The notes beneath the pieces were generated by a model. The model saw only the letters and a program-made list of their open reading frames with translations. It was not told the DNA's origin and made no database searches. A program made the translations under genes and the position numbers. Source: Marisa cornuarietis (lineage: Eukaryota > Mollusca > Gastropoda > Architaenioglossa > Ampullariidae). From it: a DNA stretch of 64,000 bases. Location: the NCBI GenBank assembly GCA_004794655.1, contig SMMW01000001.1:13300001-13364000 (forward strand), in the 5' to 3' direction. Of the stretch, positions 48,816 to 59,280 are shown piece by piece (position 1 is the first letter of the stretch; the number at the start of each line of letters is the position of its first letter).

Positions 48816-48862
48816 CATAATTATTGATTAAAAAGGGCTTTCAACATGTAATCTCTCTCTCC

Positions 48863-48864
<2 letters not shown>

Positions 48865-48938
<74 letters not shown>
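48865..48938. repeat. (CA)n microsatellite, 74 bp
   Basis: Uninterrupted CA run preceded by CT-rich sequence. Confidence 0.95.
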
Positions 48939-48940
<2 letters not shown>

Positions 48941-49625
48941 CAGTCTCATTAATTATCTATTTTGTCTCGCCTTCTTACCGCTGCATCACCAAGCCCATCA
49001 AAACATTGTTACGAACACCGTCAACGACAGTCCAGTCGTTAGTCTGATATTCTTTGGCATGAATTTACCGACAGAACACGACTAATGAAGCACAAGAGAA
49101 GCAGACATAACAACGTGATGCAAGAAGAAAAAAGTTCATCGCAAAAGCATCCATTCGTGTACCTTTGCGTATCCCGTCTCATTCAAGGGCAGAAAGGTTG
49201 AACAGCACAGGTGTAACAGTTGATTTTAATGAGCAGGTGAGGGTACAGGGTGGGGGGAGTGGGAAGCGAGACTGAGTTACCAGCGGGTGTACAGCGAGGC
49301 GTGAAGACCCCCGTAACTTGGCGCATGAAGCACGACACCAGCGCCCTCTCGCTGCTTGACATGGGGGCATGACGTGCACTGCGCATTCTGACAGGTAAAC
49401 AGACAGCACTCCACAGTATACCGTCCCTTCTTCACAAACATCTCTTTCATTCAGTTTTTTTTTTATAAATTCTTCTTTACTTCATCCTTTCTCGATTTCG
49501 CTATGCCTCTCCGCATCTCTCTTTCTCTCCTACACACATATATTTATATAAACTATGCAAACACACTCTTTCATCGTATTGTTTTCGTTTTACAAAGTAA
49601 CTGAGCAAGTGAATATAGATTGAAA

Positions 49626-49646
49626 ACACACACACACACACACACC

Positions 49647-49694
<48 letters not shown>
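49626..49694. repeat. (CA)n microsatellite
   Basis: CA run with one CCAA interruption. Confidence 0.9.
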
Positions 49695-49696
<2 letters not shown>

Positions 49697-51778
49697 GGAC
49701 AAAGAAGGCACGCGTGCACGCCGCATTACATACACGACAGTGCCATTGTGATTATAAGGACAAGGATCAGCAACAAGCAAACAAGTGACAATGCGAGGCT
49801 GTATAAAATTAACTACAATAACATGGCCTGGCCTGAGCACAAACAAAGATTGGGATCGTATTTTTCTCTGTAAACAGGGAGGGTAAGGGCAAGGCAATGA
49901 AAGCATCTTTATGTGCAAGCCGTGGGCCTCGTAAACACTCTGTGTTCTCACCGAAACAGCGGTGAGTAAAGGAGCTTATTAACTGGACTAACAGTGACCA
50001 ACATGTGAGTATGTAATAAGGTTGGAACTGCTTAGATGGCAGCCTGTTTGGAGCGCTGCGAGACTGCGGGTACAGTCGTAGTTACTACATCAACACCAGT
50101 CGCTGGCTGGTCGGTGTATTATGAAAGTGATTTGAAGTGATTTTGCACTAGTCGCTGTTCCTAACCAAAATGAGAAATCCTCCCTGTAGTTATTAAGTGG
50201 TGTCCAGACCCCGAGGACATCTGCTTTATGAGAATGACAATGATTCCATATTGCAATTATACTTGGAAAGTGTGCTCAGATACAAAAATAAACAATATAT
50301 AATAAACAAAACATGTTATACTACTTTATCTCAGGCCATTGCTCTCACTTGTCGGGACTTGCGAACCGTGTGCGAGGACTTGCACTTGCACCCGCGGGGT
50401 CTGAATAGTGCTCTTTCCGGATGTTCGTAATTAGATGCGCAAAAAATATGCGTAGAAGAACGCAGGGTTTAGTACTTCCGCTAGCAGACATTGCTAGCAC
50501 GGCTGAGGCAAAAAAGTTGGACACCTCTGCATCCTGTCGAAATTTCCAATGTGTTCCCAGTGTTTCTTTGAGACACATTGAGGAATTTAGTTCCAGTCTG
50601 TGCAGAGGTTCTGCAAAGCGTGATCATGAGAGTGGAATTAGTCATTTCGCCGAGAAAATTACGTTAAATAGACAGCCCGTGTATTCAACGAATGTGCGAT
50701 TGTGATCACAGCTTTTTGTCTGAATGTGTCATTGACTAAATCAGTTCCAGAGAATTTGTGCAGCGCCCATTGGGCCGCCGATTTTGTATACCTGCATGCA
50801 GGACCAACAGACTGAGGCTGTCCTTTGTTTTTCTGCCGCGCGTCTTTTGAATGGTGCTGCGTGCGAATGAATGAAACATGAATGTGTAAGTCTGTTTGAT
50901 GCATACGATTGTGTTGTGATGGTTTTTTATGTTTGGTCATCGAGCTGTCCCCGAATTGCCCTCCGGGAAAAATAGAGTTTTCTCTTATTTTATAAATATA
51001 ATTGCCAAAATTAATATATTAATATATTATTACATTATAACATCATAAATACATTCGTACATATACTAAGGGAGTTTTGGATGAAAGAAAACGAGTTTAA
51101 AGTAGTAGAAATGAAAAACTTGCATTGTTTACATTTAAATTGGTAAATTGGCATCTTTCCAGGCTGAAATGTTGTTTCTTACGAGTTATTTTATCGTTTT
51201 TCTCTGCTTCTATAATGTTTCTCTTCTTTATTTATGTGTATAAAGTTTCTTTTTTATGAAGTGCACCAGATTCCTGCAACGATAGCTATGAAGCAACAGC
51301 TCAGTATTACATTTCGTATACAAAAACTGGAATTTCCCTCAAACTTGAAGTTAGTGACAGTGTAAATATTCTTCTCACTAAAATTAGCACAAGCATAGTG
51401 AAAGAAGTGTTTGGGGTCAGTAAAAAATGTGTTTATAATTAGAAAATTTTTAGATGAGACAGAATAGTAAAAACAAAACTTTCTTTCCTAATGCACAGTC
51501 TTCTATGGTTGTGCAGAGAGAGTACATTAATAATAATAATGATCATGAATATTTAGTACACACATACCTCCTCCTGGTGGAGGAGTTCATGAGATTTGCA
51601 AAGTGTCCACACACACACAAATACACATACAGACATGCATGTACTTGCACAAATAAACTAAGAAGCCCAAACGAATTTGTACAAGTCAAAGCTTCTTCAT
51701 TTGTTGAACTGTACACTGAGGTACACAGCAATGTTGACGATCATTTTTCTTTGTTGTAAGAGACGACATGGTCGAAGA

Positions 51779-51928
51779 CAGTGGCGTAGGAACAGGGGGG
51801 GGGGCAAGGGGGGCAGCCGCCCGCCCCCCAAAAAAAAGATGCTGGGAAGGCAAGAATGTGAACGTCGTTCATTGTCAGCATGGAGCTTGCCCCCCCCGCC
51901 CAAAGCTGAGCATCTTCCTACGCCACTG
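51779..51928. mobile_element. MITE-like element, terminal inverted repeats CAGTGGCGTAGGAA
   Basis: A 150-bp element begins CAGTGGCGTAGGAA and ends TTCCTACGCCACTG, perfect 14-base inverted repeats. GAAGA abuts both ends, which fits a 5-bp target duplication. The inside is a run of G and C homopolymers plus an inverted AGATGCT/AGCATCT pair, with no coding frame. The CAGTGG terminus is of the hAT style, but the short duplication leaves the superfamily open. Confidence 0.8.
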
Positions 51929-52774
51929 GAAGAACGCTTCACGTATCAATAGCCGACATGAAAACCGGAAGTGGTCTTCCATCGACTTGGGATGAAGGTC
52001 TCATGTATGCATAATTCTCCGAAATCGCCCACAACCACGGGGGAGACAGGACGCTCGCCCTTGATTTCACCCCCACCCCCTTTCCATGCTGCTTCGGGGC
52101 AACGACGCCCTCCCCTTAACACTACGCCTGCAGGTGGAGTTGGGGGTGGGGGCAGGTGGAGAAACAGTTGACTGCATCCTCCCTCCACACTCTTCCCCCT
52201 TGCATCGGCTTGCACCTGCTCTTCTCATTAGCTTTAGAGATGGGATGAAGGAGGGGGAAGACACGACTGCCAAGGCGGCAGCGTCCCCTGTCACTTTTCT
52301 CACGATCTGTACATTCTCTCCCCCTCTTGCACTGGGAAGGATTACTTTTTGAGGGAAACTTTAAATACTTTGGTAATCAGCATGGTATTCAAATATTTTG
52401 GTAATAAAACGTTATAACAAAGGTCGTGTCATCAATAAACTGCTGTTCGGGTGATTTTTCTGGCAAGACGAAGGCACTAATGTAAGAGCTAAAGAAGTGG
52501 TTGGACGGCCACAGCGTCTAAGGATACGGGAATCGGAGGTACAGCGAGGAATTTGTCTGGCCCCAGAGCCTGCGTGAGCCAGGTATGTAGATCACCTACA
52601 GTAAGGGCAGATAAATCTCCTGACTGTCATCGGATCGCATTCTGTCTCAGACTCTACACTGGTCTCCATAATCTCCACCACAAGCCCACGATCACTAAAG
52701 ACCTTAAGCCCATTGTCTCTTTGTGAAAGTCGAGCGAGTGTCGACTTTGCTTTGCTCGGCGCTGAGAAATTTAA
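51929..52774. other. Non-coding stretch, no gene seen
   Basis: Ordinary sequence with C-rich patches near 52060-52200. A donor-like CCAGGTATGT occurs at about 52578 but no exon could be confirmed. Confidence 0.45.
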
Positions 52775-52957
52775 GAAAAACGACCAATTTTTGACTTAAG
52801 GTTCTCACTGAAAGCTAGTAAAGAAATGGTATCATGCCTAAGAGGTTTGCGTATGGTAAATAGAGCTCGAGATCTCGTGATCAAATGCTTGTCTGAAATT
52901 CTAGAAAACAATGCTATGCCACCTGTCGCTCAAGCTGCTCTGCTTGCTGTCGGTTAG
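52775..52957 (+). other. Unidentified 60-codon open frame before a poly(A) signal
   Basis: A plus-strand frame bounded by stops ends VIKCLSEILENNAMPPVAQAAL-type sequence and a TAG at 52955. AATAAA follows at 53027-53032 with T/GT-rich sequence after it, the layout of a terminal exon with a roughly 70-base 3' UTR. No family is recognised, the acceptor would have to be inside 52775-52800, and no upstream exon is confirmed. It could equally be a retro-element remnant. Confidence 0.2.
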
Positions 52958-54649
52958 GGTCGACCTGAACTTCCACAGCCTTTGTAAAGGGACATTTTTG
53001 TAACTTTTCTCAAGAGCATGTTTCAAAATAAAAGTTTATTCATTCTCTATAGAGTTCATCTATGGAATTTTTGTGTTTCAGTCTGTACTAGATATATAAG
53101 AAATAGTATAAAGGGCTTAATGGAATTCGAAAAACATTCAGTGTCAAATAAGCACAGATAAGATTTTGGGTTGCAGCACAAGCACAAGATGTGCAAAAAC
53201 ATGAAAACAAGATTGCCGATTCCCCAATCTATAATTAAGGGGAAGGGGGACATTTTTTGTCTTGTCCACATAATCTGTCTCGAAATATATCCCATGTAAA
53301 AATATAGATGCGAGACAAAGAACGAAGGCATTAAAAACGATATTTATAAACATGTTCATAAATTCACTACAATTTTTCTGTCCGTTTCTCTTTAAACTTA
53401 AATTTTTCTTTCCTGTGGGAAAGCTTATTGTTCTATGCTTCAATTTTTTTTTTTTTTTTTACAAAATAAGTATGCTATATAGGGTCTAGTTGTACAACAT
53501 GTTTCTAAAACATTAAGCTGCTCTCAAGAAGCAAATAGAAACGTTCCTCAAAATTCACTCTCATGCTTTGCTATTTGTTGTACAATCGCATAAAATGTGC
53601 TGACGAGACCGAAAGTCTGGTTTAAGCAGATTTATCTTATTCAAAACAATTTAACCTCCCCCCTAAAAAAAACATTTTACAGATTTTAGTCCTAAAAGTG
53701 TTTTAAAATTAGAAATGTGTTGTGCAACCATCCCCAGGTATCCATCTACCTTTGAATGAGTTCGGTGTCCACATATCCATCTACTAGGGTGCTAGGAATT
53801 CCGCTCCTGTAACAATGGTATGCGTGTAAAGTCCAGGAGTTCTAAGCCTGGTCTGTCTGCAGAGACTTGTATCGCCAGGAAACATCAGTTTCCTTTTATT
53901 TGTTGCGTTGTCCTCCAGTGGCTGGTCCATGTTCCCACTATCGTCTGTAATCTCTGCCTGACAGACGCTGATGCCAGGTGCCATCGGAGTAATCTGTTAG
54001 CAAGTCCTGTTGTAAATAGGCCTCAAGTATGCTGTGTGTCCGCGAAGTGACAGTAAAGCCATACCTGTGTCAACAAGGCGTTGCGTGGATCAAAGAACAC
54101 GGAAAACATCTTCTAGTGGCTAACTGCGTCTAAAAGCGGCAGAGGGATGTAACGATTTCAAGATGGGATAATCTAATAAAAATAACCTCATAACCCGATA
54201 AAACAGGAAGATTCTTCTCAGCCGTTCTGTGGACAAGTGAAAAAGTAGGCAAAAGTCCATGATATGTCGAGCTGATCGCCAAGGTTTTCCTTTCTCTCTC
54301 TCTTATATATATATATATATAAACATACCGACATACACGCATATATACGCGCTCAGATATTTGCATACATATTTATTGTTGGATGTATTGCTTTTATGTA
54401 CATGCATACATTTCTTGTAGTTACTGCATATGTATGTTTACAAATACAGACATACACATATGCATACCTCCAATACAGAAAATATATATACACATACACT
54501 ACTGATTCTTCTCTGGATTAAAGATACGTGTACTTTACAACAGTTGCGAACGAATAAGCAACGTTCTTTTCTAAAGTATGAGCATGCTGCAGTAAGATGT
54601 TTAAAGAAAGCCATTGCATGATAGATGTCTGTAGTTTCTTGCTTGCGTC
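52958..54649. other. Non-coding AT-rich stretch
   Basis: No supported gene. It includes a 17-base T run at 53444-53460 and an AT repeat near 54305-54320. Confidence 0.5.
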
Positions 54650-55560
54650 TATGGATACAATGCGTGCACGTGCTTTTGTGGTTTTGATCACTGAAGCGTG
54701 GCTTCACCAAAGCGATGACCAAGCTTCCCTCGTGAGTCTCAACCCTACGAACCAGATCGTTCTGACACCAAACGGGTTTGTCTTTAGCTGTCTAAAAGCA
54801 GCTTCAAGCAGATCGCCCATCAGCCTTCCTGCACTTGGGTGACACTCTGACTCTTGATGTGACCATTGCGCGTGATGCTGACAACCTTGTTCTTGCCGCT
54901 GACGTCTCTTCCGCTCTTCCTTCTGACCACTCTGCTGTCTTCTGCACACGTGATCTCTCCCAGACTTCCCGCCGATTCATCAGAGATACCATCACAAAAG
55001 TGTCAGCTCTCAAATGTGTGTGTGTGTGTTGGTTTTTTTTTTTTTGGGGGGGGGGTGTGCACCTGATCCGATTTTCTTTCGTACTCCACTTTCCTCATTC
55101 CATTCCGTGAGTCAGGATGGAATCCTTAAAACTACCCGCTTCATGTCCATCAGGATGTACAAGTCTGACCCACTCTGTCTGCCTCTCTCTACTCCCATTG
55201 TTTCCTAATACGTCTTCCCTTCGCCACACACATCAACACTTTCATCCGTACTCAATCTCTCCCCAACATCTTCAATGTTACAGTTATCTGCCCTCTCTTG
55301 AAAAAAAATGACCCCAATGAACTAAAATAGTGTCATCGTCCAGTTTCCAATCTTTCTTGTTCACACTCTTAAACTCCGCACTCCCCTCTCTGCTAACAAC
55401 CTGCTGAATCTCTTTCAGCCTGCCTATCTACAATACCAGGCACTGAGACTGCTCTTCAGAGTCTCAAGAATTTCTATCAAGTGATTAAGGTAGTATCGCT
55501 AGTCACATTCCTGGATACATTACAGACTGTTCTCGTCAATGACTTGAAAGTCGGAGCCTC
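54650..55560 (+). mobile_element. Degenerate non-LTR retrotransposon (endonuclease and RT fragments, CR1/L2-like)
   Basis: An endonuclease start is recognisable in FVVLITEAWLHQSDDQASL (about 54671-54730). After a deletion, the end of the same domain appears as TLTLDVTIARDADNLVLAAD and LPSDHSAVFCTRDLSQ (54838-54970). Further on, VICPLLKKNDPNELK-type and RPVSNLS-type motifs (about 55280-55350) and a LSANNLLNLFQPAY-type motif (about 55390-55430) mark the start of the reverse transcriptase. They lie in shifting frames with several stops. A GT, T and G homopolymer patch at 55016-55055 interrupts it. Much of the middle and the catalytic RT region is missing. The CR1/L2 label is from memory of these motifs. 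Confidence 0.65.
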
Positions 55561-55790
55561 ACTCCTCTCCTTGCCTCACTTCTTTGCTCCAAGTGTTTTA
55601 TCCGTATTCGATATAAAATCCATGTCCTCTCTTACTGTTGTCTTTGGGGTTCTGCCTACACCTTCCTCTGCAACTCACTTCAGGTCTGCACATGCCTCGT
55701 GCTCTCTCCAATCCCATCAGACTTCTGCCTTTCATGAACCAGACTCTGTAAGTTTAGTCTCCGTTCGTTTTCCGTCTCTTGTCTACTGAT

Positions 55791-55967
55791 CAGGAGCCGA
55801 AGTTATAAAGAAAAAGAGAAAGTCGTTGCCCTGAGGCGACATGGGGAACTCACGGACAAGAGATACCGGGGTAAAGAAACATGAAGTAGTGACCGCGAGG
55901 TCTGGACACCAATTTCCTTGAGGTCCAGGGAAAACGACTTACTTTCGCTTCATAACTACGGCCCTTG
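55791..55967. mobile_element. MITE-like element, family GGGGCCGTAGTTATGAAGC, copy 2
   Basis: The left end is GGAGCCGAAGTTATAAAG and the right end, in reverse complement, AGGGCCGTAGTTATGAAGCG. It includes CATGGGGAACTC, which is also in copy 1 (14775-15054) on the other strand. At 177 bp it is shorter than copy 1. Confidence 0.6.
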
Positions 55968-57784
55968 GAACTAACTACTTCTCCATAATCCAGAAACCCA
56001 CTCTTTCTTCTTTCAACACCTCTCAGAAATCTTATCTATTTTTATTGCCATAACCTTGATCTTCTTTTTTCTTATTTTTTCTCTTGTCTTAGCCATGACT
56101 TTCCTATTTTTTGCGAGAGGTCGGCCAGCAGTAGGTTCGCTATAACCGTCAGTTGCTGGCTCCCAGAAAACATTAATCCAGTTGCCCAAATCGCATTACT
56201 TTTGTTCCTTAGCTTCACAATTTACAAAGAATGCCATTTGTTCTACAAGCGTTTGCTATTGTTCTTTGGGCTGCAAAGAAAGCACCGTTCCCAGGAATAT
56301 ATCTTACCCGTAATATACTCCCCTTGTTTCTTTGGCGAAAGAGACCTGCCCTAGATGCAGGGTTGGGACAGATGGGCGCGCGCCCCTCACACACGTGGCT
56401 TCAGTTTATTTAGTAAAGTGTCAGAGAGGCTGAAAACGTATTACTTATTAATTGGAGCTGAATAAACACCCCGCCATTATTTCTGCCAGGGGGGAGGAGA
56501 GGGGTAATTGCTGCGACCCCGCCAGGGTATTTACACCCGCCGTAAATCAAAGCCAACTTGGTGTAGAAGCGTTGTCTAGAACGATTTCGTGGCTGTAACT
56601 TGCAGTTCTTCGTCTTCCCTTACAACTGTTTACGCTTTATTTTTTTTAGAAAAACTTCCTTAGTTGTTGGATTTCAATCAGCAGTTGTCTTAGATTATAA
56701 ACATCTTTAATTTTCAAGCAGTTTATCTTTTACAGGCAAATAGAAAAAACTATATGTTGTCCGCAGATTGGTGCAGATGGTAGCTCGGCGTGTCCACAAC
56801 TTATCTCTTTGCTGCTCGGGTTAAGGACAAGATGCTCCTTCGGACCAGGAGGCAGGTAGCACCGTTTCCTTTCGGCGGGACTCAGGGACCAGTAGCTAAC
56901 CCACAAACGTGATGGATGAAGCAATTACAACTAAAAAGAAACATCAGTAAGTTTGGTAGCGGGTTCCGTACAACGATCATCAAGAAACACAGTTAAATGG
57001 TGCAGTGTTACAACGACAGCTGTATCACTGACGATAGCCGCCCGAACAACTGGACAGACCCTTCGGGAGCTGTACCAGAGCTGAAGCAGTTCAAGAAAAC
57101 AAAAATCGTGCACTGCTGACAGCTTACAAAAAAATACGAAATGACAGTGGCAGGGCATCCCAAATACTGTGACTATCTCTATACGAGTACCAATATGGCA
57201 GTTCGTGGGATTCAGACAGAGCCAGACAGGGTCTATCCAATAGTTTTTAGATCAGTGTGGGGCGCAGACAGGAGTCTCAATGCGAGGGAAGCTGGCCGAC
57301 TGTCGAGGGAAGGAGAAGGTGGGGGTTAAGAACCTCGAAGGCACATGGTTCTGGCGCCATCTGGAATGAAGTCAAAGCCCTGGCACGACATCAGAGCTGA
57401 CGTGCGCTTGATGGCCCTTGTGTGGTCACGTGCTTTGAAATGCCTTCTCATGATATACCGCTAAAAGGGCGGGTAGGTCGCTGCCCTTTCTGCCCGTGAA
57501 TCGTCGCCCCGACACGGAGGGAAGAGAACTGCCGACGATACCCGCACTACGCCTACGCTACCGTTAAGCTATTTTTATCGAGATACCGCGGGCGTCAGTG
57601 TGATGTCGTTATCACGGGAAAGGGTCGATCTCTGGCTGCCGTAACTTTGTCACTGAGGTTAAATTAAGTCTAGCTGCGCTCTCTTGACAGTTCCTGAACA
57701 TTTAGTACTTCAGAACCTTTGCTGTTGTGTGTTTATCTGTCAGTCTGCTTGCCTGACTGTTTTCATTTCACAGTTTCCACACCG
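55968..57784. other. Non-coding stretch, no gene seen
   Basis: Ordinary sequence, T-rich at 56010-56115 and relatively GC-rich at 57460-57600. No recognised protein similarity. Confidence 0.5.
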
Positions 57785-58209
57785 CAGGGCTTCTGCTAAC
57801 GCACAAAATTGCGTAAAGTACGCATTAAAAGTTCGGAGGGCCCCTTCAATTTTCGTCAATGTGATCCCAGGGGACCCCTTCAAATTTAGGCAAAAAAACA
57901 GATACAAAGTTGGGTAAGACATCGTCTGCCAATCTATTGTCGTCTGCTACAAGGTGAGAGTAACTTCCCTTGCACTGAGTTTTTCCCCTTACCAAAAAAG
58001 AGTTCCATTAACCTATTTCCAAGATGTCGTTGACAGCGTGGTTAAAATCATCGTCTCAGAAACGGAAAGAAAGTGAGGGTGAAGACAAACAGCAAGATAA
58101 TGAAGATCGTGAACCCACATCATCATGCCCTGTTCCATCTAGTACCCCTTAGAAATCTGAAGAAGGGGTCCCTGGGACCCCAAAGAATTTAGCCTTAGCA
58201 GAAGCCCTG
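57785..58209 (+). mobile_element. Terminal-inverted-repeat DNA transposon, family Z, copy 3
   Basis: It starts CAGGGCTTCTGCTAACGC and ends TTAGCCTTAGCAGAAGCCCTG. At 425 bp it is the longest copy and nearly the same as copy 1 (22907-23317) read on the other strand. No clear flanking duplication was found, so one flank may have changed. It carries the 42-codon frame. Confidence 0.8.
58024..58152 (+). pseudogene. 42-residue frame inside family Z element, copy 3 (possible transposase N-terminus remnant)
   Basis: ATG to TAG, beginning MSLTAWLKSSSQKRK, then a charged segment and a serine/proline-rich end. The same frame is kept in copy 1. In copy 2 it is cut after about nine codons. A complete transposase of this type would be hundreds of residues long, so this is at best its first exon or a truncated start. 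Confidence 0.35.
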
Positions 58210-58987
58210 GCCTGGACACCCCATCACCACCCGCCTCCAGTTAGGTAAAACCAGATAAGTTTTACACCAATTCAGTTTTTGAATTTTGTAGTATAAACTT
58301 CAGTAGCAAGGACTCCTCTCTCTCTTAATTCATCAGACCAAACAACGAAGTCATTGTTCGAGTGTTAAGTAGGTCCTCCAACATGCTTCTAGTGTTACAT
58401 GCAGTAAAGACCCAGCTCTGAACGATGTGGGTGACCCTTATCTGAATTTTGTTTGAGATTCACTCTGCGCACCGAACAGGAAATCCACGACACCTGAATG
58501 GCCTGTGCCGGGTAATTGCCTGACGTGGTCGCGAGGACGAAAGACGACCCGGGGCTGGGTGAGTGCCTCTCACAACGGCGGTCTGTTGCTCAACTCACTC
58601 GCACTTCCGCTCCATGACGACACGTGAGATGGGATGCATTGACGTGTTAATCTTCCGACTGGCAAAGCACGTCTTTCTCTGTGACATTTTCGTTTTGATC
58701 TACCCCGACTCTACCGACCCACCCACCACCACGACTTTCTCTTTCTGCGTCGCCGCCCACTTCCCTCGACTCTCTCTCCTCTTGTTCTCTCTTTTAGCGT
58801 GCGCGTGCGCGAGTGTGTGTGTGTGTGTGTGTGAGTAAGTGAGCACGCAATTTAGAGAAGGTCACAGGATTTTATTAAAAAAATGAGATTGAGCGCGTGA
58901 CTGATGATCCAGCAGCTGGAGCATTAAAACGATTAACGAAGCGGACCATTTCCGCTCTTTGCGAATGTCGGTAGGGGCAGGAAATTG
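58210..58987. other. Non-coding stretch, no gene seen
   Basis: It contains a GT repeat at 58812-58833 preceded by GCGCGTGCGC. No recognised protein similarity. Confidence 0.5.
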
Positions 58988-59280
58988 CAATAAATAGTGT
59001 GATGAGTATTGGGATGAATATTGGGATGAATATTGAAGTGTATATCGTGATAAATATTGTTATGAATATTGGGATCATTACTGTAGGGTATATAGTGATA
59101 AATATAGTCGTGAATATTGTGATAAATATTGTGATAAATATGGTGATGAATATTGGGATAAATATTGTAGTTATATAGTGATAAATATAGTCGTGATTAA
59201 TATTGTGTTATTTACGGTGATGAATATTGGAATAAATGTTGGGATAGTATTGTGGGGTATATCGTGATAAATATTGTTAC
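58988..59280. repeat. Nested AT-rich minisatellite built on a 12-bp unit
   Basis: The stretch is made of variants of GATAAATATTGT and GATGAATATTGG. A longer unit, TGATGAATATTGG to TATATAGTGATAAATATAG, recurs with starts near 59000, 59060, 59144 and 59218, so a 60-84-base higher-order period overlies the 12-base one. A minus-strand frame reads IFITIFI-type repeats and is not a gene. Confidence 0.85.

Larger units (their letters stand above)
43801..51778. other. Long non-coding stretch dominated by microsatellites
   Basis: No supported gene. Four large CA/GT repeats and a 52-bp duplication are listed separately. The 194-codon open frame at 45623-46207 and the frames at 47865-48201 and 50421-50705 have no recognisable domain. 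50950-51450 is very AT-rich. Confidence 0.5.

Noticed and set aside
52490..52590. SAP-like ELKKWLDGHSV fragment followed by a splice donor-like site
   Set aside because: The frame is broken by stops on both sides and the match covers only about ten residues.
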